64,000 nucleotides of DNA, from NCBI GenBank assembly GCA_963793025.1, contig CAWBYL010000006.1:1488001-1552000 (forward strand), given 5' to 3'. The notes below the pieces were generated by a model. That model was given only the letters and a program-made list of their open reading frames with translations, ran no database searches and was not told the DNA's origin. Shown piece by piece: positions 1 to 8,036 of the stretch. Position numbers and translations under genes: made by a program. How positions within the stretch are numbered: position 1 is the first letter of the stretch; the number at the start of each line of letters is the position of its first letter. Source of the stretch: CAWBYL01 sp963793025. Its GTDB lineage: Bacteria > Actinomycetota > Acidimicrobiia > Acidimicrobiales > Acidimicrobilacustridaceae.

Positions 1-1
1 C

Positions 2-1372
2 CGCCCTGATCCCGCCGATCGCCCCGACGCCGCCACCTTCGTCACGATGTTGATGGCCGCCGGCGAGCTGGGACCGGTGGTGCCTCTGCCCCTGGCCGGC
101 ACCGACAGCCTCGACGAGGTCGACCTCGACCTGCGCGAGCCCACCACCCTCTACGTGGCCGAGCGCCAGGTGCGGGCCGACTTCGAGCCCGAGATCATGA
201 CCGCCCCGCCGGGCACGACCACCAACGGCCTCACCATCGTCACCGAGGGCGAGTCCCAGCCCCGCACCACGGTCGTCGATCGGGGCGGGGCGGAGGTCCT
301 TCCGGCCGGTCGTCGGGACAAGCGGCGCGAGCGCAAGGCAGCGGCCGCCGCCCTCGCCGCCGGTGGCGTCCTGGTGGGGGGTGGCACTGCCGCCGACGCC
401 GCCGCGCTGTCCGGCCGTCCCGACCCCGACGGCGATCTCGACGTCCCCTTCGAGGTGCTGGCCGCCGACTCCGCTCCCAAGCGCCGGCGCCGGTGGCCGA
501 TCGTGGCCGCCCTGGTGGCCCTGCTCGTGGTGCTGGCCGCCGGCGGGGCCGCCGCCCTGATCGTGGCCAACCAGACGCCCACGCACGTGCTCACGAACTA
601 CGTGGGCACCGACATCGCCCAGGCCCGGGCCGCTCTGGAGGACGACGGCTTCGTCGTCGTCACCGACATCCAGTTCTCCGAGCTCGCCGCCGGCCAGGTG
701 TTGGCCCAGGATCCAGGGGACGGCACATCGCTCAAGGAAGGCGAGACGGTCAACCTGGCCGTTTCCCAGGGCCCACCGCCGGTCACCATTCCCACCGAGC
801 TCGGGGGCCACGGCCTCGACGAGGTCACCCAGATCCTGGCTGACGCCAAGCTCGGGGTCGAGGTCGTCGAGCAGCCCTATGACGAGAGCTGGGACGCCGG
901 TGTCGTGCTCGGTGTGGTCGAGGGCACCCCGGCCGAGCTGCCTCGCGACTCCAAGGTCCCCCTCATCGTGAGCGCCGGCCCCAAGCCCCGCACCATCCCC
1001 GATGGCCTCACCGGCGGGACCGAGGCGGCCGTCACCCAGCAGCTGACGGCTCTGGGTCTGAAGGTCGAGCGCAACGAGGCCTACTCCGACGTCGTCGCCG
1101 CCGGAAACGTCATCCAGGTCAACCCGAAACCCGGGTCCCAGGTGGCTCGGGACAGCACCGTCACCGTGCAGGTCTCGTTGGGCGAGGAACCGGTGTTGAT
1201 CCCGCCCGGCATCGTGGGTATGTCGGTCGCCGAGGCCAGCGCCGCCCTCGAGGCCCGGGGGCTCACCGTCAGCGGGGTGAGCGGCAACCCGGGCAAGCCC
1301 GTCACCGGCTCCGACCCCGGCGTGGGCAACTCGGTCAAGCGAGGCTCGGGCGTCACCCTCATCACCAAGTGA
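2..1372 (+). CDS. C-terminal part of PASTA-domain Ser/Thr protein kinase (cut by window start)
   Basis: The reading frame is open from base 2 and starts outside the window. Its first residues (RPDPADRPDAATF) resemble the last helix of a Hanks-type kinase domain, so this is the tail of a PknB-like membrane kinase. Counted from the Met at 47, a basic juxtamembrane stretch (KRRRR, about 145) precedes one membrane segment (about 149-174). Four PASTA repeats follow to the C-terminus (about 180-243, 246-310, 313-378, 381-441), each with the typical pattern of a helix, a Gly-rich turn and VxVxVS-like ends. In this family the PASTA part lies outside the cell and binds peptidoglycan fragments or lipid II, controlling growth and division. 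The catalytic domain is not visible, so activity cannot be judged. The gene converges on the SCP2 gene. Confidence 0.85.
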   Translation, partial: RPDPADRPDAATFVTMLMAAGELGPVVPLPLAGTDSLDEVDLDLREPTTLYVAERQVRADFEPEIMTAPPGTTTNGLTIVTEGESQPRTTVVDRGGAEVLPAGRRDKRRERKAAAAALAAGGVLVGGGTAADAAALSGRPDPDGDLDVPFEVLAADSAPKRRRRWPIVAALVALLVVLAAGGAAALIVANQTPTHVLTNYVGTDIAQARAALEDDGFVVVTDIQFSELAAGQVLAQDPGDGTSLKEGETVNLAVSQGPPPVTIPTELGGHGLDEVTQILADAKLGVEVVEQPYDESWDAGVVLGVVEGTPAELPRDSKVPLIVSAGPKPRTIPDGLTGGTEAAVTQQLTALGLKVERNEAYSDVVAAGNVIQVNPKPGSQVARDSTVTVQVSLGEEPVLIPPGIVGMSVAEASAALEARGLTVSGVSGNPGKPVTGSDPGVGNSVKRGSGVTLITK

Positions 1373-1386
1373 CCACCCCCCTACCC

Positions 1387-1441
1387 ACGATCTGATGCGC
1401 TGAGCGCGTGCTCTGGCGCGCGGTTTGCGCATCAGAAGGGG
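1387..1441. repeat. Palindromic intergenic repeat, copy 1
   Basis: First of two identical 55-base copies. Perfect 10-base arms (TCTGATGCGC at 1391-1400 and its complement at 1427-1436) enclose an inner 5-base GC stem (1404-1408 with 1417-1421). It lies between convergent genes, just after the kinase stop. There is no U-tract, so it is either a bidirectional terminator-like hairpin or a REP-like element. Confidence 0.8.
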
Positions 1442-1457
1442 CCCGGGGCTGCTCCCG

Positions 1458-1512
1458 ACGATCTGATGCGCTGAGCGCGTGCTCTGGCGCGCGGTTTGCG
1501 CATCAGAAGGGG
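1458..1512. repeat. Palindromic intergenic repeat, copy 2
   Basis: Exact second copy of the 55-base palindromic unit, offset by 71 bases from the first, with a 16-base spacer between them. Arms are at 1462-1471 and 1498-1507. The exact duplication suggests recent tandem copying or selection for two hairpins between the convergent genes. Confidence 0.8.
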
Positions 1513-1535
1513 TCAGGGGCAGGTGAGAGGCCGGG

Positions 1536-1952
1536 TCAGGGGGCGGTGATGTCCCGGACGGCCTCGGCGATGGCCACGGCGCGGGCGTCGGGCTCGACGG
1601 CGGGCGTGCCCAGGGCCATCAGCTTGGTGATGTCGCCCTGGACCTTGATCTTGCCGGCCATGAACGACTGCATGGCCACCGTGAAGTCGAGGCCCACGAA
1701 CACCGCCTTGGCCGTGTCGTAGTCGACGGTGACGGTCAGGTCGGGGGCGTCGAGGTGTCCGTGCTCCACGATGATCTCGCCGTCGGAGGTGTCGACGTGA
1801 GCCTTGACGTCACTCTCGAAGGGCGACTCGGTCACCACGAGGTTCATCTTCATGAGCCCGACCGAGGGAACCTCGGGATGCGGCATCTCGTCCCGGATGC
1901 GCTTGGCGGCATCCATCCACTCGGGGCTCAGGAACTGGTGCTGCTCGGCCAC
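1536..1952 (-). CDS. SCP2 sterol-binding domain protein
   Basis: A 138-residue protein that is essentially one SCP2 (sterol carrier protein 2) lipid-binding domain. It has the alternating hydrophobic strands, the central DLTVTVDYDTAKAVFVG segment, and the typical C-terminal FMAGKIKVQGD and KLMAL stretch. SCP2 domains bind acyl-CoAs or sterol-like lipids in a hydrophobic tunnel. Stand-alone copies are common in actinobacteria, usually with unknown ligand. It is cytoplasmic, with no signal peptide or membrane segment. It is transcribed towards the kinase gene and is divergent from gatC. The ligand and role cannot be inferred from the neighbours. Confidence 0.8.
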   Translation of the reverse strand: MAEQHQFLSPEWMDAAKRIRDEMPHPEVPSVGLMKMNLVVTESPFESDVKAHVDTSDGEIIVEHGHLDAPDLTVTVDYDTAKAVFVGLDFTVAMQSFMAGKIKVQGDITKLMALGTPAVEPDARAVAIAEAVRDITAP

Positions 1953-2045
1953 GGGCCCTCCACTCGGCGACGGTCTGGCGGTGCGGGAGAGACCCTACCG
2001 GTCGCCGGGCGGGAGCTGGCCGGTCGCCGCCTACCATGACCGCCC

Positions 2046-2348
2046 ATGTCCGATCGCCTCACCCGGGACGACGTCGCCCACGTCGCCCACCTCGCCCGCC
2101 TGGAGCTCGACGACGCCGAGCTCGACATCTACACCGAGCAGCTCGGCAAGGTGCTCGACCACGCCGCCGACGTCGCTGCTCTCGATCTCGACGACGTGGC
2201 GCCCACCGCCCACCCGCTGCCGCTGGTGAACGTGTTTCGCGCCGACGTCGTGCGTCCGTGCCTCGACCGCGCCGAGGTGCTGGCCCAGGCCCCGGCAGTC
2301 GAGTCCGAGCGCTTCCGGGTGCCGGCCATCCTGGGTGAGGAGCCGTGA
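2046..2348 (+). CDS. gatC: Aspartyl/glutamyl-tRNA amidotransferase subunit C
   Basis: A 100-residue GatC, the small subunit that wraps around GatA and GatB in the amidotransferase converting mischarged Glu-tRNA-Gln (and Asp-tRNA-Asn) to the correct aminoacyl-tRNA. The N-terminus has the family motif (LTRDDVAHVAHLARLEL) followed by the Gln-Leu-Gly-Lys helix and the conserved RxD region. First gene of gatCAB, overlapping gatA by 4 bases. No Shine-Dalgarno sequence precedes the ATG. A TACCAT box at 2032-2037 lies 8 bases upstream, which suggests a leaderless transcript. An ATG at 2036 is in another frame. Confidence 0.95.
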   Translation: MSDRLTRDDVAHVAHLARLELDDAELDIYTEQLGKVLDHAADVAALDLDDVAPTAHPLPLVNVFRADVVRPCLDRAEVLAQAPAVESERFRVPAILGEEP

Positions 2349-3802
2349 GCGGCGACCTGCCGGTCACTGCCGTCGCCATCGCCGCCGCCGTCCGCGCGGG
2401 GGAGGTGGCCGCCGTCGACGTGCTCGAGGCCCATCTGGCCGCCATCGACGCCCGGGAGAAGGAGATCAACGCCTTCAACCTGGTGTTGGCCGACGAAGCC
2501 CGGCAGGCGGCTCGGGCCGTCGACGCCGCCGTGGCCGCCGGCACCGATCCCGGCCCGCTCGCCGGGGTGCCCGTCGCCCTCAAGGACAACCTCTGCACCC
2601 GTGGGCTCCCGACGACCTGTTCGAGCCGGATCCTCGAGGGTTGGCGCCCGCCCTACGACGCCACCGTGGTGCAGCGGGTGGCGTCGGCCGGCGCGGTGGC
2701 CGTCGGCAAGACGAACCTCGACGAGTTCGCCATGGGTTCCTCCACCGAGAACTCGGCGTTCGGACCGACCCGCAACCCACGGGACCCGGCGCGGGTGCCC
2801 GGGGGCTCCTCCGGGGGCTCCGCCGCCGCCGTGGCCGCCGGCTTCGCTCCGGTCTCCCTCGGTTCGGACACCGGTGGATCCATCCGCCAGCCCGCCGCCC
2901 TGTGCGGGGTGGTCGGGGTGAAGCCCACCTACGGCATGGTCAGCCGGTACGGGCTCATCGCCTTCGCCTCCTCGCTCGACCAGATCGGTCCGTTCTCCAC
3001 CACCGTGGCCGACTCGGCCCTGCTGCTCGAGGCCATCGCCGGTCACGATCCGCTCGACTCCACCTCCATCGACGGCCCCTCCCCGTCGCTGCTCGACGTG
3101 CTCGACCGGGGCGTCGAGGGTCTGCGCATCGGGCTGATCACCGAGCTCATGGGCGAGGGCATCGCCCCTGACGTGGCCGCCCGGGTACGGGAGGCGGCCG
3201 AGGCCCTGAGCGCGGCGGGCGCCCAGATCGGCGAGGTGTCGGTCCCGGCGGCCAGCTACGGGCTGTCGGCGTACTACCTCATCGCCCCGGCCGAGGCGTC
3301 GAGCAACCTGGCCCGCTACGACGGCGTCCGCTACGGCATGCGGGTCGACGCCCCCACCACCGCGGAGATGAACACCGCCACCCGCACCGCCGGCTTCGGC
3401 GACGAGGTGAAGCGCCGCATCATGCTCGGCACCTACGCCCTGTCCGCGGGCTACTACGACGCCTACTACGGCAAGGCCCTGAAGGTCCGCACGCTGATCA
3501 TGCGGGACTTCGAGGCCGCCTACGAGCACTTCGACCTGCTCCTGGCGCCGACCTCGCCCACCACGGCGTTCCGGTTCGGCGACAAGACCGCCGACCCGTT
3601 GGCCATGTACCTCAACGACGTCTGCACCATCCCCAGCAACCTGGCCGGTCACCCGGCCATGAGCGTGCCCTTCGGGCCGGGCGCCGACGGCATGCCGGTG
3701 GGGGTCCAGCTCCTCGCGCCGGCGCTCGGCGAAGCCACCATGTTCCGGGCTGCCGCCGTCGTCGAAGCGGCCGCCCCCGAGCTCTCGGAGGTCCGACCGT
3801 GA
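2345..3802 (+). CDS. gatA: Aspartyl/glutamyl-tRNA amidotransferase subunit A
   Basis: A 485-residue amidase-signature enzyme, the usual GatA length. It releases ammonia from glutamine for transamidation. Visible are the catalytic Lys in LKDNLCT, the cis-Ser in the Gly/Ser-rich GGSSGGSAAAVAAG stretch, and the nucleophilic Ser in GSDTGGSIRQPA, followed by the GVKPTYGMVSRYGL region. It starts with GTG inside the end of gatC (4-base overlap) and is itself overlapped by gatB, so the three subunits are likely made in equal amounts by translational coupling. Confidence 0.97.
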   Translation: MSGDLPVTAVAIAAAVRAGEVAAVDVLEAHLAAIDAREKEINAFNLVLADEARQAARAVDAAVAAGTDPGPLAGVPVALKDNLCTRGLPTTCSSRILEGWRPPYDATVVQRVASAGAVAVGKTNLDEFAMGSSTENSAFGPTRNPRDPARVPGGSSGGSAAAVAAGFAPVSLGSDTGGSIRQPAALCGVVGVKPTYGMVSRYGLIAFASSLDQIGPFSTTVADSALLLEAIAGHDPLDSTSIDGPSPSLLDVLDRGVEGLRIGLITELMGEGIAPDVAARVREAAEALSAAGAQIGEVSVPAASYGLSAYYLIAPAEASSNLARYDGVRYGMRVDAPTTAEMNTATRTAGFGDEVKRRIMLGTYALSAGYYDAYYGKALKVRTLIMRDFEAAYEHFDLLLAPTSPTTAFRFGDKTADPLAMYLNDVCTIPSNLAGHPAMSVPFGPGADGMPVGVQLLAPALGEATMFRAAAVVEAAAPELSEVRP

Positions 3803-5298
3803 GCACCAACCTCACCCACGAGCCCATCGAGGGCGAGCACTTCACCGTCGTCAGCGACGCCACCGGCGCCACGTGGGAGATCGTCGTCGGCCTCGAGGTC
3901 CACTGCGAGCTGGCCACCGCCACCAAGCTCTTCTGCAGCTGCCCCAACCTGTTCGGCGACGAACCCAACACCAACGTGTGCCCGGTCTGCCTGGGGCTGC
4001 CGGGCTCGCTGCCGGTGCTCAACGAGCAGGTCGTCGAGCTGGCCATGCGCCTGGGGCGGGCCCTGCACTGCAGCGTGGAGCCGTCGGTGTTCGCCCGGAA
4101 GAACTACTTCTACCCGGACATGCCGAAGGACTACCAGGTCAGCCAGTACGACCGGCCCATCAACGTCGACGGTTGGCTCGACCTCCCCGACGGGAGTCGG
4201 GTCGGCATCGAGCGGGCCCACATCGAGGAGGACACCGGCAAGAACACCCACGCCGGTGGCAGCGGTCGGATCCACGGCGCCGACTACAGCCTCATCGACT
4301 ACAACCGGGCCGGGGTGCCGTTGGTGGAGATCGTGGGCCGCCCCCACATCCGCCACCCCGAGCAGGCCAAGGTCTACATCGAGGAGCTCCGGTCGATCCT
4401 GCTGGCCACCGGCGCCTCTGACGCCAAGATGGAGGAGGGCTCGCTGCGGGTCGACGCCAACGTCTCGGTGCGCATCGTGGGCGACGACGCTCTGGGCACG
4501 CGGTGTGAGATCAAGAACCTCAACTCGTTGCGCTCGCTCGGCCGGGCGATCGAGTACGAGGCCCGCCGGCAGGTGGATCTGCTGGAAGCCGGCGAGCGGG
4601 TCAAGCAGGAGACCCGCCATTGGGACGAAGGGGCGGGGCGCACCCGAGCCGGTCGTTCCAAGGAAGGCGCGGAGGACTACCGGTACTTCCAGGAACCCGA
4701 TCTCGTCCCGCTCGCTCCGTCGGCGGAGTGGGTGGCCGCCGTCGATGCCGCCCTGCCGGTGCTCCCGGCCGAGCGTCGCGCCCACCTCGCCGAGGTGAGC
4801 GGGGCGCCGGTCACCGACTCGGGTGTGGTCATCGCCGTGCAGCGCGATCTCGACGGGCTCGCCCTGGCCGCCGTCGGTGCCGGCGCCGACGGGGCCCGTG
4901 TCCTCGTCCACGTCGAGCACAACCTGGCCGTCGACGGGGCCGAGCGCCTCGATGCCGGCCACTTCGCCGCCCTCGTCGGTCTCGAGCTCGACGGTCAGCT
5001 CACCGCCACGCAGGCCAAGACGGTGCTGGCCGAGATGGTGGAGAGCGGCCGTGACCCGCAGACCATCGCCGCAGACCTCGGGTTCGAGGCCATGGACACC
5101 TCGGCCCTCGAGGCGATGGTCGACGCGGTGATCGCCGACAGCCCGAAGGAGTGGGGCGAGTACGTCGAGGGCGACGAGAAGCGGCGGGGCAAGATCCAGG
5201 GATTCTTCGTCGGCAAGGTGATGAAGGCGAGCAAGGGCCAGGCCGATGGCAAGGCTGTGAACGCCATCCTCGCCGCCCGCCGGTCATCGACGGGTTGA
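3799..5298 (+). CDS. gatB: Aspartyl/glutamyl-tRNA amidotransferase subunit B
   Basis: A 499-residue GatB, the subunit that binds tRNA and phosphorylates the misacylated residue. The catalytic cradle begins with EIVVGLEVHCEL. Cysteines in the CSCPN and NVCPVCLGLPGSLP segments form the usual zinc site. DYNRAGVPLVEIV and the EGSLRVDANVSVR motif follow. The C-terminal YqeY-like tail domain ends in the conserved FFVGKVMKASKGQA region. The GTG start at 3799 overlaps the gatA stop. Together with gltX and tRNA-Gln in this window it fits the indirect route to Gln-tRNA. Confidence 0.97.
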   Translation: MSTNLTHEPIEGEHFTVVSDATGATWEIVVGLEVHCELATATKLFCSCPNLFGDEPNTNVCPVCLGLPGSLPVLNEQVVELAMRLGRALHCSVEPSVFARKNYFYPDMPKDYQVSQYDRPINVDGWLDLPDGSRVGIERAHIEEDTGKNTHAGGSGRIHGADYSLIDYNRAGVPLVEIVGRPHIRHPEQAKVYIEELRSILLATGASDAKMEEGSLRVDANVSVRIVGDDALGTRCEIKNLNSLRSLGRAIEYEARRQVDLLEAGERVKQETRHWDEGAGRTRAGRSKEGAEDYRYFQEPDLVPLAPSAEWVAAVDAALPVLPAERRAHLAEVSGAPVTDSGVVIAVQRDLDGLALAAVGAGADGARVLVHVEHNLAVDGAERLDAGHFAALVGLELDGQLTATQAKTVLAEMVESGRDPQTIAADLGFEAMDTSALEAMVDAVIADSPKEWGEYVEGDEKRRGKIQGFFVGKVMKASKGQADGKAVNAILAARRSSTG

Positions 5299-5383
5299 GT
5301 CCCGCCCCGGAACGGCCGATAGCCCTTCCAGGGGGTCGACCGACTCTCTAGTGTCAAGCGAGTCCACGGCGAGAGGAATTCCA

Positions 5384-5962
5384 GTGAACACCATGCGCAT
5401 GAAGGCGCTCGGGCTCATCGCGGCCACGCTGCTGATGGCCGCCACCGCCACCGCCTGTGGCGGCGGTTCCAGCGGCGCCAACGATTCGTCGACGAACGAC
5501 GCCTCGTCCAGCCAGTCCGACGGCAACGACTCGGCCAGCAACTCGGCCAGTGACTCGGCCAACGAGCTGGCCGACGCCATCGACAAGGTCGGCGGCGGCA
5601 GCGGCGACTGCCTGAAGGCCGCAGTGGCCTACGCCACCCTCAGCCTGCAGACCTTCGGGGCGGCCTTCGGAGGCTCGGAGTCCGACATCCAGGACATCGA
5701 GGACAACCTCGGGGAGCTCCAGTCGGAGATCCCGTCGGAGCTCAAGGACGACTTCCAGGTGTACTCCGACGCGCTCGGCCAGTACGCCGAGCAGATGAAG
5801 GACGTCAGCTTCGGGGACCTCTTCAACCCGGAGACCCAGCAGAAGATGGAAGACGCGTCCTCGCTGCTGGACACCGACGACGTGAAGACCGCCCAGCAGA
5901 ACATCGAGGACTACTTCACGAAGACCTGTCCCGACGCCGAGGACTTCGGCTCGGGCTCCTAG
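5384..5962 (+). CDS. Ser/Asn-rich lipoprotein of unknown function
   Basis: A 192-residue exported protein. The chosen GTG at 5384 has a good ribosome site (GAGAGG at 5371-5376). It is followed by a signal peptide ending in a lipobox (ATATAC, Cys near residue 22), so it is probably lipid-anchored. After the Cys comes a low-complexity linker rich in Ser, Asn and Asp (about 26-60), then a predicted helical domain with an acidic character. I do not recognise the family. The gene stands alone between gatB and the reverse-strand transporter operon. Confidence 0.75.
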   Translation: MNTMRMKALGLIAATLLMAATATACGGGSSGANDSSTNDASSSQSDGNDSASNSASDSANELADAIDKVGGGSGDCLKAAVAYATLSLQTFGAAFGGSESDIQDIEDNLGELQSEIPSELKDDFQVYSDALGQYAEQMKDVSFGDLFNPETQQKMEDASSLLDTDDVKTAQQNIEDYFTKTCPDAEDFGSGS

Positions 5963-5985
5963 CCCCCGAGCGACGCTTCGTGGTT

Positions 5986-6024
5986 GTGCTCGGTGACCGC
6001 CCGTCAGGGGCGGGCACCGAGCAC
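5986..6024. terminator. Long hairpin between convergent lipoprotein and MATE genes
   Basis: A 10-base perfect stem (5986-5995 with 6015-6024) continues, after a single mismatch, into a 6-base GC stem (5997-6002 with 6008-6013) with a 5-base loop. It spans the stop codon of the MATE gene and lies just after the lipoprotein gene. No U-tract follows on either strand. Confidence 0.6.
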
Positions 6025-7308
6025 GATCCACCGGTCCGTGTGCCAGCGCAGGGCCAGCACCAGCAGGCGCACACCCATGAGCAGGGCCAGGGCGGCCCAC
6101 AGCCACTGGATCGAGAGGCCCCCGATCGCCACGGCCAGCGCGGCGGGGGCGAAGGCGGCGAAGGCGATCCACATGGCACCGGCCAGGAAGCGCATGTCGC
6201 CGGCCCCGATCAACAGGCCGTCGAGCACGAAGACCAGGCCGTTCACGGGTTGGAGCAGCGCGACCCAGACCAACAGGGTGGCGGCCAGGCCTGCCACCGC
6301 GGCGTCGCCGGTGAACAGGTCGGGAAGCCAGGTCCGGGTGCCCACCACCACGAGGCCGAGGAGGGCGCCGGCGCCCGCGCCCCACTGCAGCATCCGCCGT
6401 CCCGCCGCTCGGGCCTCGTCCGCCGACTCCGCCCCGAGGAAGCGACCGATCATCGACTGACCGGCGATGGCCAGGGCGTCGAGGACGAGGGCCAGGAAGC
6501 TCCAGATCTCGAAGGCGATCTGGTGGGCGGCGACCTGAACCGTGCCGATGCGGGTGGCCACCGCGGTGGCGATGAGCAGCGAGCCCCGCAGAGCCGCCGT
6601 GCGCAGGAACAGGTCACGGCCGACCACGGCCAGGCGTCGCAGGGTGCGCGGATGGGGAGCGAGCGGGACCTCGTGGCGGCGGACGGCTCGGGCGACCCAG
6701 GCCACGTAGACGGCGGCGGCCAGCCATTGGGCGACAACGGTCGAGAGGGCAGAAGCCCCGATGCCGAACCCCAGCACCGGGATGAGCAGCAGCTCCAGGG
6801 CCAGGTTGAACGTGGCCGACCCGAGGGCGACGTAGAGGGGAGTGCGGGTGTCCTGCAGCCCTCGGAGGTAGCCCGTCCCGGCGAGCACGACCAACAGGGC
6901 GGGCACGCCGAGGAGGCTGATCTGCAGATAGATCTCGGCCTGGACCCGCACCTCGCCCGTCGCTCCCATGAGCGTGAGGAGCGGACCGGTGAGGACGAAC
7001 GTGGCCGTGGCCACCACGACCCCGCAGGCGGCAGCCAGCCACATCCCCTGCACGGCCTGGTGGGCGGCCTCGCGTTCGTCTCCCGCGCCGAGCAGACGGG
7101 CCACCGAGGCGGTGGTGCCGTAGGCGAGGAAGATGAACAGGGCGTAGCCGATCAACAAGATGCTGCTGGCCACGGCCAACCCGGCCAGGGGCACGGCACC
7201 GAGGTGCCCGACCACCGCGGTGTCGGCCAGCACGTAGAGCGGTTCGGCGATCAGCGCGCCCAGGGCCGGGACGGCGAGGCGGAGGATCTCGCGGTCGAGT
7301 GGCCGCAC
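6004..7308 (-). CDS. MATE-family efflux transporter (DinF-like)
   Basis: A 434-residue multidrug and toxin extrusion-type membrane protein with about twelve hydrophobic segments arranged as two similar halves. The family-typical N-terminal region (LAVPALGALIAEPLYVLADTAVVG) and the GTGYLRGLQDTRTPL segment are present. MATE proteins export cationic drugs or metabolites using ion gradients. The GTG start at 7308 lies 2 bases after the stop of the upstream permease gene, making this the last gene of a five-gene reverse-strand operon with two ABC exporters. Family assignment is firm. The substrate is unknown. Confidence 0.9.
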   Translation of the reverse strand: MRPLDREILRLAVPALGALIAEPLYVLADTAVVGHLGAVPLAGLAVASSILLIGYALFIFLAYGTTASVARLLGAGDEREAAHQAVQGMWLAAACGVVVATATFVLTGPLLTLMGATGEVRVQAEIYLQISLLGVPALLVVLAGTGYLRGLQDTRTPLYVALGSATFNLALELLLIPVLGFGIGASALSTVVAQWLAAAVYVAWVARAVRRHEVPLAPHPRTLRRLAVVGRDLFLRTAALRGSLLIATAVATRIGTVQVAAHQIAFEIWSFLALVLDALAIAGQSMIGRFLGAESADEARAAGRRMLQWGAGAGALLGLVVVGTRTWLPDLFTGDAAVAGLAATLLVWVALLQPVNGLVFVLDGLLIGAGDMRFLAGAMWIAFAAFAPAALAVAIGGLSIQWLWAALALLMGVRLLVLALRWHTDRWIVLGARP

Positions 7309-7310
7309 GG

Positions 7311-8036
7311 TCAGGCGATGTCGCGGTGGGCCAGCCGGAAGGAGGCGAAGGCCAGGGCCACGGCACCGACGGCGACGGGCACGATCCAGCGCCAGGGCGC
7401 GTCCACGAACGCACCCCGCAGCTCGACGTGGGCGGTGGCGCTGAGGATCGAGCGCGAGTAGGTGCGGATGGCCAGGCGAGCCGCGCTCTCCGCCGCCGTG
7501 GCCACGAAGCCCTCCCAGATGAAGATGTAGAGCAGCCCCCACACCAGAGCGCGCTTCACCACCAGGCCGAGGGCGCAGAACAGCCCGGTGTAGGCCACCA
7601 GCCCGATGGTGGCGCCGGCGACGGTGCCGGCCACCAGGTCGCTGCCCCCGCCGCTGGCGCCGGCGGCGATGCAGAGCGGTATGACGACCAGGGGCCAGCT
7701 CACGGTGAAAGATGCGGCGGCCGCCGCCAGCACCAGCCGGGAGCGGCGCACCGGGCGCATCCAGAGGTAGACGAGGGTGCCGTCCTCGTCGGGATCACCG
7801 AGGGCGGCGGCGGCGAAGACGAGGGCGGCCACCGGTACGAGCAGGGAGAGCCCGAAGGTGTTGATGAACCGGGTGCCGGCCCGCAGGTGATCGGCGCGGG
7901 GCGAGGCGCCGAGGGCGGCGGCGACCACGATCCCCACGGCGCCGAGGGCCAACAGCGAGGCCACGCGGGCGCGGGTCACCTGGGTGCGCAGCATCAACCG
8001 GTAGAGCGGCAGGGTCGTGGCCCGGGTGGCGCTCAT
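7311..8036 (-). CDS. ABC-2 type transporter permease
   Basis: A 241-residue integral membrane protein with six predicted membrane segments, typical of an ABC-2 exporter permease. The region after the second segment (LGDPDEDGTLVYLWMRPVRRSRLVLAAAA) resembles the coupling stretch of this class. Its ATG overlaps the stop of the ATPase gene at 8033-8953 by 4 bases, so the two almost certainly form one exporter. The substrate cannot be inferred. Confidence 0.85.
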   Translation of the reverse strand: MSATRATTLPLYRLMLRTQVTRARVASLLALGAVGIVVAAALGASPRADHLRAGTRFINTFGLSLLVPVAALVFAAAALGDPDEDGTLVYLWMRPVRRSRLVLAAAAASFTVSWPLVVIPLCIAAGASGGGSDLVAGTVAGATIGLVAYTGLFCALGLVVKRALVWGLLYIFIWEGFVATAAESAARLAIRTYSRSILSATAHVELRGAFVDAPWRWIVPVAVGAVALAFASFRLAHRDIA

